Shown piece after piece: positions 54,779 to 63,026 of a DNA stretch of 64,000 nt. The notes under the pieces were generated by a model. That model was not told the origin of the DNA. It saw only the letters and a list, made by a program, of their open reading frames with translations, and made no database searches. Within the stretch, counting starts at the first letter, position 1; each line of letters begins with the position of its first letter. Source of the DNA: Neisseria sp. Marseille-Q5346. GTDB taxonomy: Bacteria > Pseudomonadota > Gammaproteobacteria > Burkholderiales > Neisseriaceae. The stretch is taken from NCBI RefSeq assembly GCF_946902045.1, contig NZ_OX336253.1, positions 992,001 through 1,056,000 of the forward strand, read 5' to 3'. The position numbers were made by a program, and so were the translations under genes.

Positions 54779-55420
54779 ATGAACCTTTTTCAAAACGCCA
54801 AATTCTTTACGACGGTCAACCATCTGAAAGACCTGCCCGACACGCCGGCCGAGATTGCCTTTGTCGGCCGAAGCAATGCCGGCAAATCCAGCGCCATCAA
54901 TACCTTAACCAATCATGTGCGCCTTGCCTATGTTTCCAAAACACCGGGCCGCACCCAACACATCAATTTCTTTGAGCTGGAAAACGGCAATTTCATGGTC
55001 GACTTGCCCGGCTACGGCTACGCGCAAGTACCGGAGGCCATCCGTGCGCACTGGGTCAAACTCTTGGGCGACTACCTGCAACAACGCCGCCAACTGATCG
55101 GCCTGATTCTGATTATGGACTCGCGCCATCCGCTCAAGGCTTTAGACATTCAAATGCTGGACTTTTTCCACATTACCGGCCGTCCTGTGCATATCCTGCT
55201 GTCAAAAGCAGACAAGCTGTCTAAAAACGACCAGATTAAAACTTTGGCAGCGGTAAAAAAATCACTCAAACCCTATACCGACCGCCAAAAAATCAGCGTT
55301 CAACTGTTCTCCAGCCTGAAAAAGCAAGGTATGGACGAAGTCAATCAAGTGGTCGGCTCATGGTTTGACGCGCATCGCGAAGAAATCGAGAATTTTGCAG
55401 GAGAAACATCGCCTGAATGA
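54779..55420 (+). CDS. engB: Ribosome biogenesis GTPase EngB/YsxC
   Basis: A 213-residue GTPase needed for assembly of the large ribosomal subunit. G1 is GRSNAGKSS, the switch region [12 protein letters not shown]3 is DLPGYGYA, and G4 is LSKADKL. The start with AAGGAAATACTG upstream is chosen over an ATG 18 codons earlier. It is divergent from cycA, an arrangement I recall from meningococcus. Runs into a 340-base gap with a terminator. Confidence 0.96.
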   Translation: MNLFQNAKFFTTVNHLKDLPDTPAEIAFVGRSNAGKSSAINTLTNHVRLAYVSKTPGRTQHINFFELENGNFMVDLPGYGYAQVPEAIRAHWVKLLGDYLQQRRQLIGLILIMDSRHPLKALDIQMLDFFHITGRPVHILLSKADKLSKNDQIKTLAAVKKSLKPYTDRQKISVQLFSSLKKQGMDEVNQVVGSWFDAHREEIENFAGETSPE

Positions 55421-55764
55421 TTGTAAAACAAGGAGGAATAAGATAAGTTGACCAACCGCAAATCTTATTCCGTCATTTGGTTTCTCAACATCGCGTTTAC
55501 CATTTAATTCGGGGCATGTCTCACACATGCCTTTTTTTTCATCACGCTTTTTTGTTTTCACACGCAAACCACAATCTCCACCAAATATACCATCACAATA
55601 TATCAGCAAGACCGTCTGAAAGCGCGGCTTCAATCTCCATTATTATTAAAGTGTTAATTTTAGTATTGCAACTAATTACACATCTTAGCATTTTGCTCAT
55701 ATTCAGCTAATTGTTGAGGCATAGAATGCATTCATCGTTCAACAACACAGTAGGAAAGAAAATC
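55421..55764. other. Intergenic region between engB and the PepSY gene
   Basis: About 340 bases. A terminator lies at 55512-55539, followed by an AT-rich region with one degenerate DUS (GACCGTCTGAA) near 55609. A 77-codon frame crosses it but has no ribosome-binding site and runs through the terminator, so I do not call it. Confidence 0.6.
55512..55539 (+). terminator. Terminator in the gap after engB
   Basis: GGGCATGT and ACATGCC form a stem of about 7 bp with a 5-base loop and T8. It is not DUS-based. Confidence 0.88.
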
Positions 55765-56226
55765 ATGAAACGCATTAATGCTTTTATTTCAAAAAAACTC
55801 ATCATTGCCGGTATTATTGCTTCAAGTTTGGGCGTTGCCGGTGCTGCGGGTGCCGTGGCTTTTAAAGAAGGCATGTTTGCGCAGGTTTCCGGTCAGCAAG
55901 CGGCAGCAACGGCAGTGGCGCAAGTTGGCGGCGTGGCCAAAGATGTTGATTATAAATACAAACAGCATTTGGGTGGCCGTTATAAGGTGGAAATTTTAAA
56001 AGACGGGGTCGAATATGAGGCTCTGGTTGATGCTCAAAGCGGCAAAGTATTGGCGGTAGCGCAAGATAACGATCAAGACAAACGACACTTTGATAAGTAT
56101 GATAAGCATCATAAACATGACAATGCTGAGCCCTCTTCATCGCAAAATACAGATTATCAGGCTCCTGCCGATGCTGCACCTGGCACACCTGAAAATGCAA
56201 CCGCTTCCGAGGTAACAAAATCTTAA
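55765..56226 (+). CDS. Exported PepSY-domain protein with His/Asp-rich tail
   Basis: A 153-residue protein. A signal peptide or anchor occupies about 10-33 (KKLIIAGIIASSLGVAGAAGAVA). Residues about 45-95 form a PepSY-like domain (AAATAVAQVGGVAKDVDYKYKQ, then YEALVDAQSGKVLAV). The tail is His/Asp/Lys-rich (DKRHFDKYDKHHKHDN), suggesting metal binding, then Pro/Ala-rich. PepSY domains are found in peptidase inhibitors and envelope regulators. The function is unknown. AGGAAAG precedes the chosen ATG, and a strong DUS-containing terminator follows. Confidence 0.8.
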   Translation: MKRINAFISKKLIIAGIIASSLGVAGAAGAVAFKEGMFAQVSGQQAAATAVAQVGGVAKDVDYKYKQHLGGRYKVEILKDGVEYEALVDAQSGKVLAVAQDNDQDKRHFDKYDKHHKHDNAEPSSSQNTDYQAPADAAPGTPENATASEVTKS

Positions 56227-56242
56227 TTTATTTAAACTTTAA

Positions 56243-56285
56243 AAAAGCCAATGCCGTCTGAAACTTTCAGACGACATTGGCTTTA
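56243..56285 (+). terminator. Extended DUS-containing terminator after the PepSY gene
   Basis: AAAGCCAATGCCGTCTGAAA pairs with its near-perfect complement (one mismatch) with a 2-base loop and T3. The AT-type DUS ATGCCGTCTGAA lies in the stem at 56251-56262. Confidence 0.88.
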
Positions 56286-56330
56286 ATGCAGCATTGTTTG
56301 AAACACAGCTCCTATCAAGCCCAATCGTTT

Positions 56331-56549
56331 TCAGACGGCCTTTGCCTCATCTTCGCCATCAGTCCAACCCGCTTCTTTCAATTTCCGCTGTTGCGCATCA
56401 TATCTGGCTTTTTCCGCCCAATACATTGTCTGGATACAGGCATCGCCGCACTCGCTGCCGCAACATTCCCATGACTCGGGGCGGACAGGTTCGTCTAAAA
56501 GCGACTCGCCCAAGATGGCTTCGGCTTTATTCTTCAGGGTCGTATCCAT
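56331..56549 (-). CDS. Small protein with oxidoreductase-like N-terminal domain
   Basis: A 72-residue protein. The Cys-rich ECCGSECGDACIQTMYW motif followed by KARYD matches the small oxidoreductase-like domain (Pfam Oxidored-like) also seen at the N terminus of some eukaryotic oxidoreductases. The four close Cys may bind a metal. The start MDTTLKNKAEA overlaps the end of the S4 gene by 23 bases, so they are probably co-expressed. The stop is part of a DUS (KAV-stop). Function unknown. Confidence 0.75.
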   Translation of the reverse strand: MDTTLKNKAEAILGESLLDEPVRPESWECCGSECGDACIQTMYWAEKARYDAQQRKLKEAGWTDGEDEAKAV

Positions 56550-56763
56550 CGGCGATTTCCAAGCGCGCACCGTCAAACTCAATCACTTCGCCGCCGCGTA
56601 TTTTGGCAGTTTTACGGGTTTCGGTTTCGCCGTTACGCAACACCAGCCCTTCGGCGATAAACGCTTTTGCCTGTCCGCCGCTTTCGGCAAGACCGGCCAA
56701 TTTCAATAAGTCGCACAACGCGATGTATTCGTTGTCTTCAAGATAGACGGTTGCTTCCATCAT
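56527..56763 (-). CDS. S4-domain RNA-binding protein (YbcJ/YaaA type)
   Basis: A 78-residue protein made of one S4 fold: YIALCDLLKLAGLAESGGQAKAFIAEGLVLRNGETE is the RNA-binding helix-loop-strand (positions about 13-47). Such small proteins include E. coli YbcJ and may take part in RNA or ribosome maintenance. AAGGATTAA is the ribosome-binding site, and two ATGs are adjacent, so the start may be at 56763 or 56760. Confidence 0.85.
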   Translation of the reverse strand: MMEATVYLEDNEYIALCDLLKLAGLAESGGQAKAFIAEGLVLRNGETETRKTAKIRGGEVIEFDGARLEIADGYDPEE

Positions 56764-56925
56764 TTAATCCTTTTCAATAATGGCGATATTTTAACATGGC
56801 CGTCTGAAAGAAAACCCCCTTCTGTTTGATTTGCTTTATCCAACCTCATTACATTTGGTTTTCAGACGACCTTTAGCTGCCAACCCTGCTACAATACGCC
56901 TTTTATTGTTCACGCCGATTTTGCC

Positions 56926-59900
56926 ATGACCGAGCCGACCTACATCCCCCTGCGCCTGCATACCGAATTCTCGATTACCGACGGTATGGTGCGGATTAAA
57001 AAACTGATTGCCAAAGCGCAGGAATACGGTTTGCCTGCTTTGGGCATCAGCGACTTGATGAACGAATTTGGTTTGGTGAAATTCTATAAAGCCTGCCGTG
57101 GTGCAGGGATTAAGCCCATCGGCGCGGCGGATGTGTGGATAGGCAATCCGAATGCGCCTGACAAGCCGTTTCGCGCCATGCTGATTATCCGCAACGATGC
57201 GGGTTATCTGCGCTTGAGCGAGCTTTTGACGGAGGCTTATGTCGGCAAAGACCGCAATATCCATCATGCGGAACTCAACCCCGAATGGCTGGAAAACGGC
57301 GACAACAGTGGCTTGATTTGTTTGAGCGGCGCGCATTACGGCGAAGTGGGCGTGAATCTCTTAAACGGCAATGAAGACGCGGCGCGTACGGCGGCGTTGA
57401 AGTATGCGGCGTGGTTCCCTGATGCGTTTTATTTAGAGCTGCAACGCTTGCCCGAACGCCCTGAATGGGAGGCTTGTGTTTCCGGCAGCGTGAAACTGGC
57501 AGAGGAATTGGGTTTGCCGGTAGTAGCGACGCATCCGACACAGTTTATGAACCGCGACGATTTCAACGCACATGAGGCACGGGTGTGCATCGCAGGCGGC
57601 TGGGTATTGACAGACAAAAAACGTCCGCGCGATTTCACGCCGAGCCAGTTTTTCATTCCGCCGGAAACCATGGTCGAACGTTTCGCCGATTTACCCGAAG
57701 CCTTGGAAAACACGGTAGAAATTGCCAAACGCTGCAATCTGCACATCACATTGGGCAAAAACTTCCTACCGCTCTTCCCTACCCCAGACGGCCTGTCGTT
57801 GGACGATTATTTGGTGAAGCTGTCCAACGAGGGCTTGCAGGAACGTATGGTTCAGCTTTATCCCGACGAGGCAGAGCGTGCGGCAAAAATGCCGGAATAT
57901 CAGGAACGTTTGGATTTTGAGCTGAACATCATTATCCAGATGAAATTCCCCGGCTATTTCCTTATCGTACAAGACTTTATCAACTGGGCAAAAACGCACG
58001 GCTGTCCGGTAGGACCGGGCCGTGGTTCGGGTGCAGGCTCATTGGTGGCGTATTCATTGAAGATTACCGACCTCGACCCGCTCAAATACGCGCTGCTGTT
58101 CGAACGTTTCTTAAACCCTGAACGCGTCTCCATGCCTGACTTTGACGTGGACTTCTGTCAGGCAAACCGCGGCCGCGTGATTGAATATGTGCGCGAGAAA
58201 TACGGCGCGGATGCGGTAAGCCAGATTGTTACCTTCGGCACGATGTCGTCCAAAGCGGTGATTCGCGACGTCGGACGCGTGCTGGAACTGCCGTTTATGC
58301 TGTGCGACAAACTGTCCAAGCTGATTCCGTTGGAAGCCAACAAACCCCTGAGTTTGGAAAAAGCCATGGAGGCCGAGCCGCAGATTCAGGAATTAATCGA
58401 AGCGGAAGAAGCGGACGAACTGATTACGCTGGCGAAAAAGCTGGAAGATTTGACGCGCGGTTTGGGTATGCACGCAGGCGGCGTGTTGATTGCGCCAGGT
58501 AAGATTTCCGATTACAGCCCCGTGTATCAGGCGGACGAATCCGCATCGCCCGTATCCATGTACGACAAGGGTGACGTAGAAGATGTGGGCTTGGTGAAAT
58601 TCGACTTTTTGGGTCTGCGCAACTTGACCATTATCGAAATGGCGCAGAACAACATCAAAAACACCACCGGCAACATCGTCGATGTCGGCAAGATTCCGCT
58701 TGACGACCAAGCCGCCTACCAAATCTTCCGCGATGCAAACACCACCGCCGTGTTCCAATTCGAGTCGACCGGCATGAAGAAAATGCTGAAAACGGCGCAC
58801 ACCACCAAGTTTGAAGAACTCATCGCCTTCGTATCGCTCTACCGTCCCGGCCCGATGGACAACATTCCCGACTTCGTCGCGCGTATGAAGGGACAGGAAT
58901 TCCAATACATCCACCCGCTGCTTGAAGGCATCCTCGCGCCGACCTACGGCATTATGGTGTATCAGGAACAAGTGATGCAGGCGGCGCAGATTATCGGCGG
59001 CTACTCGCTCGGCGGCGCGGACTTGCTGCGTCGCGCCATGGGTAAGAAAAAACCCGAAGAAATGGTGAAACACCGCGAAATCTTCGCCGAAGGTGCGGAA
59101 AAACAAGGTATTTCGCGCGAAAAATCCGACGAAATCTTCAACTACATGGAAAAATTCGCCGGCTATGGTTTCAACAAATCCCACGCCGCCGCCTACGCCC
59201 TGATTTCCTACCAGACCGCATGGCTCAAAGCCCACTATCCCGCCGAATTTATGGCGGCAACCATGTCGTCTGAATTGGATAATACCGACCAGCTCAAGCA
59301 TTTCTACGACGACTGCCGCGTCAACGGCATCGAGTTCCTGCCGCCCGACATCAACGAATCCGACTACCGCTTCACGCCGTATCCGAACATGAAAATCCGC
59401 TACGCACTCGGCGCAATTAAAGGCACGGGCGAAGCCGCCGTCGAATCCATCATCGCCGCACGGCAAAGCGGCGGCAAGTTTACCGGCCTCTTGGACTTCT
59501 GCGAGCGCGTTGGCAAAGAACACATGAACCGCCGCACCCTCGAAGCCCTGATACGCGGCGGCGCGTTCGACAGCATCGAACCCAACCGCGCCATGCTCTT
59601 GGCGAACATCGACCTCGCCATGAACAACGCCGACCAAAAAGCCGCCAACGCCAATCAGGGCGGGCTTTTCGACATGATGGAAGACGCCATCGAACCGGTG
59701 CAGCTCATCGATGCGCCCATGTGGAGCGAATCGGAAAAACTTGCCGAAGAAAAAACCGTCATCGGCTTTTACCTGTCCGGTCACCCGTTCGGCCCGTATG
59801 CCCAAGAAGTCCGCCAAATCGCCCCGACCAAATTAGGCCGTCTGAAACCGCAAGACAGCGTACGCCTCGCCGGATTCGTGACCGCCGTGCGCACCATGAT

Positions 59901-60360
59901 GGGCAAGCGCGGCAAAATCGCCTTCGTCAGTCTCGAAGATTTGAGCGGGCAGATTGAAATCATGGTCAGCGGCCACACGCTGGAAAACTGCGCCGACTAC
60001 CTCAAATCCGACCAAGTGCTGATTATCGAATCCAAAGTCAGCCGCGACGACTACGGTGGAGGCGACGGGCTGCGCATCATGGCAAACCAAGTCATGACCC
60101 TGCAAATGGCGCGCGAACGCTACGCCCGCAGCCTCAGCCTCGCCCTCGCCCCCGGCCACGACATCACGCGCCTCGCCACCATCCTCACCGCCCACCGCCT
60201 GCCCGACACGTCGCACATTCCGCTGCAACTGTCGTACAGCAACGGCAAAGCATCAGGCAAATTGAAAATTGCGCCAAAATGGATGGTAACGCCAAGCACC
60301 GCCTTGTTTGATGAACTGGAAACATTGCTCGGCAGCAGGGCAGTTCGTGTGAATTGGTAA
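56926..60360 (+). CDS. dnaE: DNA polymerase III alpha subunit
   Basis: The replicative polymerase catalytic subunit, 1144 residues, the normal DnaE size. The N-terminal PHP domain starts PLRLHTEFSITDG. The polymerase core has GPGRGSGAGSLVAY and catalytic Asp pair D405/D407 in PDFDVDFCQ, and the FGYGFNKSHAAAYALISYQTAWLKAHYP-type fingers block lies near 755-780. A C-terminal helix-hairpin-helix (AIKGTGEAAVE), an OB-fold (LAGFVTAVRTM) and a tau-binding tail follow. An internal DUS encodes GRLK. No operon partner is adjacent. Confidence 0.98.
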   Translation: MTEPTYIPLRLHTEFSITDGMVRIKKLIAKAQEYGLPALGISDLMNEFGLVKFYKACRGAGIKPIGAADVWIGNPNAPDKPFRAMLIIRNDAGYLRLSELLTEAYVGKDRNIHHAELNPEWLENGDNSGLICLSGAHYGEVGVNLLNGNEDAARTAALKYAAWFPDAFYLELQRLPERPEWEACVSGSVKLAEELGLPVVATHPTQFMNRDDFNAHEARVCIAGGWVLTDKKRPRDFTPSQFFIPPETMVERFADLPEALENTVEIAKRCNLHITLGKNFLPLFPTPDGLSLDDYLVKLSNEGLQERMVQLYPDEAERAAKMPEYQERLDFELNIIIQMKFPGYFLIVQDFINWAKTHGCPVGPGRGSGAGSLVAYSLKITDLDPLKYALLFERFLNPERVSMPDFDVDFCQANRGRVIEYVREKYGADAVSQIVTFGTMSSKAVIRDVGRVLELPFMLCDKLSKLIPLEANKPLSLEKAMEAEPQIQELIEAEEADELITLAKKLEDLTRGLGMHAGGVLIAPGKISDYSPVYQADESASPVSMYDKGDVEDVGLVKFDFLGLRNLTIIEMAQNNIKNTTGNIVDVGKIPLDDQAAYQIFRDANTTAVFQFESTGMKKMLKTAHTTKFEELIAFVSLYRPGPMDNIPDFVARMKGQEFQYIHPLLEGILAPTYGIMVYQEQVMQAAQIIGGYSLGGADLLRRAMGKKKPEEMVKHREIFAEGAEKQGISREKSDEIFNYMEKFAGYGFNKSHAAAYALISYQTAWLKAHYPAEFMAATMSSELDNTDQLKHFYDDCRVNGIEFLPPDINESDYRFTPYPNMKIRYALGAIKGTGEAAVESIIAARQSGGKFTGLLDFCERVGKEHMNRRTLEALIRGGAFDSIEPNRAMLLANIDLAMNNADQKAANANQGGLFDMMEDAIEPVQLIDAPMWSESEKLAEEKTVIGFYLSGHPFGPYAQEVRQIAPTKLGRLKPQDSVRLAGFVTAVRTMMGKRGKIAFVSLEDLSGQIEIMVSGHTLENCADYLKSDQVLIIESKVSRDDYGGGDGLRIMANQVMTLQMARERYARSLSLALAPGHDITRLATILTAHRLPDTSHIPLQLSYSNGKASGKLKIAPKWMVTPSTALFDELETLLGSRAVRVNW

Positions 60361-60361
60361 C

Positions 60362-60403
60362 ACTAAAGGCCGTCTGAAACTACACGTTCAGACGGCCTTT
60401 AGT
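60362..60403 (+). terminator. Extended DUS-pair terminator after dnaE
   Basis: ACTAAAGGCCGTCTGAA and its full complement with an 8-base loop, 2 bases after the stop. The minus-strand small membrane protein gene lies beyond it. Confidence 0.9.
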
Positions 60404-60487
60404 TTAAAAAGCGCTTTAAAAACACAAATCAAATACGGATTCAGGCTTTCAGACGGCCTTATTGTATAGGGAGATTATCTGAAAAGT

Positions 60488-60844
60488 TTATTGCAAAGAG
60501 CTTTTGACCAATAGGGAAAGATAACCCACAACAAAGGGGAACGACAATGCCGAAACAATGCCAAGCACCCAGTAAATACATTGGTTCAGTACAGTTTTTG
60601 AGGCGGTAAGCCGCAACAGTTTGAAATACAGAGAGAACCAGGTGGATGACAAGGCAATAATCAGCAAAAAGCTGACTAGGGAGAAGGAACCGGAGAAAGC
60701 GTATCCCAGCATTGTCCCTATCGCGGCATAAAGCATGCCTGCGCCTAGCGCCCATTTCCAGATGGGATAAAGCCTATCGGGAAAATTCAGTGTTCCGGAG
60801 GCTTGGAGCCTGCCGAATACCAATACAAATATGATGTCAAACAT
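60488..60844 (-). CDS. Small integral membrane protein of unknown function
   Basis: A 118-residue protein with four hydrophobic segments at about 1-10, 30-50, 52-72 and 87-112. It has no motif I recognise. Cys, His and charged residues are few. The ATG has a weak ribosome-binding site. A run of nine G (minus strand) lies 58-66 bases upstream and may affect its promoter. Terminators are found at both sides, so it stands alone. Confidence 0.6.
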   Translation of the reverse strand: MFDIIFVLVFGRLQASGTLNFPDRLYPIWKWALGAGMLYAAIGTMLGYAFSGSFSLVSFLLIIALSSTWFSLYFKLLRLTASKTVLNQCIYWVLGIVSALSFPFVVGYLSLLVKSSLQ

Positions 60845-60901
60845 AATAATGGCTGTTTTAGTGTAGGGTACGACAATATATATGAAAAGGGGGTGAAAAT
60901 A

Positions 60902-60910
60902 CCCCCCCCC
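60902..60910 (-). repeat. Homopolymer tract: nine C (nine G on the minus strand)
   Basis: Nine consecutive C on the plus strand, with a second G5 run 9 bases away on the plus strand (AAAAGGGGGTGAAAAT). It is upstream of the small membrane protein gene. Tracts of this length in Neisseria often vary by slipped-strand mispairing. Confidence 0.85.
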
Positions 60911-60955
60911 TTTCCCTACAGATGCCCCATATCAAAGGCCGTCTGAAAAACAGTT

Positions 60956-61291
60956 TTATTTAACGATTTCAACTGGGCCGTGGTCGTCGCAGTGATCGCC
61001 GTGTTGGTGATGCAGACGGCCGTTGACGATGTAGTCGACATGATCGCCGTGCGGTACGGCTTCATGGCCGCAACCTTCGCCGTGAACGTGGCCGTGGCAG
61101 GTGTCAACCGGATGGCAGCCGTCAGGGTTGATTTCATTGACGCTCAGGGCATGCTCGTCGTAGTGGCCGTTGTGCTCATGGTGCAGGTGGCCGTCGTGCA
61201 GATAATCGACGTGGCCTTCGTGCTTGATGGCAGTGTGGCCGCAGTTTGCGCCGTGAACGTGGTCATGATGTTCGTGGGTTTTACAGGTCAT
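60956..61291 (-). CDS. His-rich metal-binding protein with an internal duplication
   Basis: A 111-residue cytoplasmic-looking protein with very high His, Asp and Gly and no signal peptide. It is an internal tandem duplication: HGANCGHTAIKHEGHVDYLHDGHLHHEHNGHYDEH-type first half (about 13-47) and a matching second half (about 68-103) with CGHEAVPHGDHVDY and GRLHHQHGDHCDD, joined by a linker. Each half has HVDY and H-x-H-H patterns and a CGH, suitable for zinc or nickel. The likely role is metal storage or buffering. A possible Zur site lies about 100 bases upstream. Confidence 0.75.
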   Translation of the reverse strand: MTCKTHEHHDHVHGANCGHTAIKHEGHVDYLHDGHLHHEHNGHYDEHALSVNEINPDGCHPVDTCHGHVHGEGCGHEAVPHGDHVDYIVNGRLHHQHGDHCDDHGPVEIVK

Positions 61292-61394
61292 TTTTTCTCT
61301 CCTAATGTTCAGTGAATAGCAATCTTTCGCGATTGATTTTTTATCTTATCTTTTTTTGATGCAAACGTAAAAAATTTTACAGTTATTAATATAT

Positions 61395-61409
61395 TGTTAC
61401 GATATATCA
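61395..61409 (-). promoter_or_regulatory. Candidate Zur operator
   Basis: TGTTACGATATATCA matches 13 of 15 positions of the neisserial Zur consensus TGTTATDWHATAACA as I recall it. It lies 104 bases upstream of the His-rich gene in an AT-rich promoter region. Other palindromes in the same stretch make this tentative. Confidence 0.35.
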
Positions 61410-61579
61410 TCTGTTGATATATAAGCCTATTTTATTTTTCAGACGGCCTTTCATCTATAATTCATTTATTTTCAGTGAGAACTTCAAACCCTTCCGGCAA
61501 TGTAAAATATCGAATTTTTCAGCCGTAACAGGTAACATGGAAACAAAGGGATGGGTTCTTCAAACAAATAGGTACTGTA

Positions 61580-62074
61580 ATGGGAAAACAAGCCAGACTT
61601 TATATGGTTCGCAGCACGCAAGGTGCGCTTTATGATGTATTTTTTGAACGCGGTGTGGCGGCATTGGCCTGGCCCATGCTGGCCGAAGCGGCGATCAAGG
61701 GTTTTGGCCGTGAGGAACTGACGGATATTTACCGTTCGGCCGTGCCGGATGTGAAATTGAGAACGGCGCAATCGGGTGCGGCTCAGATGTGGCGGTTTGT
61801 CAACGAGTTGGCCGATGGAGATGCCGTACTGACCTACTCGCCTGCTTTGCGCCGTTATCGGGTTGGCAGGATTACGGGCGGCGCGGTACATTGTCCGCAA
61901 TGGGACGATGAAAAAATGTCGCTGGTGCGGCCGGTTGAGTGGCTGGGCGAAGTGTGCCGTGATGATTTGAGTGCGGCGGCGCAACTGGCTTTGGGCAGCG
62001 TAGCAACTTTGTTTGCGGTATCGGAAGCGTGCGCGGCAGAAATTTTTGAACGCGTGGGTTTTCAGACGGCCTAA
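61580..62074 (+). CDS. EVE/PUA-like domain protein, related to Mrr-type N domains
   Basis: A 164-residue soluble protein. MVRSTQGALYDVFFERGVAALAW at the start and QMWRFVNELADGDAVLTYSPALRRYRVGRITGG in the middle (about 68-100) resemble the EVE/PUA-like domain found at the N terminus of Mrr-type restriction proteins, where it reads modified bases. The nuclease domain is absent here. No restriction partner is adjacent; an MscS gene follows 21 bases later. The last residues FQTA-stop are encoded by a reverse DUS. Function uncertain. Confidence 0.6.
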   Translation: MGKQARLYMVRSTQGALYDVFFERGVAALAWPMLAEAAIKGFGREELTDIYRSAVPDVKLRTAQSGAAQMWRFVNELADGDAVLTYSPALRRYRVGRITGGAVHCPQWDDEKMSLVRPVEWLGEVCRDDLSAAAQLALGSVATLFAVSEACAAEIFERVGFQTA

Positions 62075-62095
62075 AAAGGGAAAGGAAACAGCATT

Positions 62096-62959
62096 ATGTG
62101 GAACACCATGCATGAATGGCTGAACGCTTTGCCTGTCAGCGAAGAAATCATCAAATCGGCATTGATGTCGGTATTGATGATTGTGGCCGTCATTGCCGGG
62201 CGCAGCATTTTGCTCTCGGCGCATTTTCGCAGCCATCCGGATTTGAGCATTGAAAACAAACGCCGCTCGCTGGTGTTCAGCCGCAACGTGACCATGTTGC
62301 TGATCCTGCTCGGGCTGGCGATGATTTGGGCGGCGCAGATTCAAACTTTGGCCTTGTCGATGTTTGCAGTGGCCGCGGCGATTGTGGTGGCAACCAAAGA
62401 GCTGATTATGTGTTTGTCCGGCAGCATCCTGCGTTCGGTAACCAAACAATATTCCATCGGCGACTACATCGAAATCAACGGTCTGCGCGGACGGGTGGTC
62501 GATATCAATATGCTGAACACGCTGATGATGCAAATCGGCCCTAATCCGTTGATCGGCCAGCTTTCCGGCAAAACGCTCTCGTTTCCCAACAGCCTGCTTT
62601 TGAGCCATACCGTGCGCCGCGACAATATTTTGGGCGATTATGTGATTCATACAGTGGAAATTCCCGTGCCGATTCATTTGGATTCAGACGAAATCATAGG
62701 CCGTCTGAAAGCCGTTCTTGAGCCGTTGTGCGAGCCTTATGTCCCTGCCATCAAGCAGCATTTGGAAAACGTGCAAACCCAAAAATTGTTTATCACGCCC
62801 GCCGCCCAGCCGCGTGTATCCCGCGTGCCACATGATGACAAGGTGTACAACATCATCGTGCGCTTCGCCTCGCCCGTAGCCAAACGCTTGGAAATCCAAC
62901 AGGCGGTTTTGGACGAATTCTTGCGCACGCAATGCCGATTAATCAATAAATTAAAATAG
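62096..62959 (+). CDS. MscS-family mechanosensitive channel
   Basis: A 287-residue inner-membrane channel. Helices lie at about 22-42, 62-82 and 88-110, with the pore-lining helix near ALSMFAVAAAIVVATKELIMCLSGSILR. The beta domain (YSIGDYIEINGLRGRVVDINMLNTLM) and C-terminal domain follow. It is the size of the small MscS type that opens on hypo-osmotic stress. It lies 21 bases after the EVE-like gene, in the same direction. An internal DUS encodes GRLK. Confidence 0.85.
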   Translation: MWNTMHEWLNALPVSEEIIKSALMSVLMIVAVIAGRSILLSAHFRSHPDLSIENKRRSLVFSRNVTMLLILLGLAMIWAAQIQTLALSMFAVAAAIVVATKELIMCLSGSILRSVTKQYSIGDYIEINGLRGRVVDINMLNTLMMQIGPNPLIGQLSGKTLSFPNSLLLSHTVRRDNILGDYVIHTVEIPVPIHLDSDEIIGRLKAVLEPLCEPYVPAIKQHLENVQTQKLFITPAAQPRVSRVPHDDKVYNIIVRFASPVAKRLEIQQAVLDEFLRTQCRLINKLK

Positions 62960-63026
62960 CCAAGTTTATATATACTATCAAATCCCTTACAATACCCAAA
63001 TTCACAATCAACAATAAGGAAAACTC

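Noticed and set aside
55477..55710. 77-codon open frame after engB
   Set aside because: It runs through a strong terminator and has no recognisable start signal or domain.
58393..59817. 474-codon open frame on the minus strand
   Set aside because: It lies wholly antisense to dnaE, whose frame is intact and conserved. The long reverse frame is a by-product of codon use.
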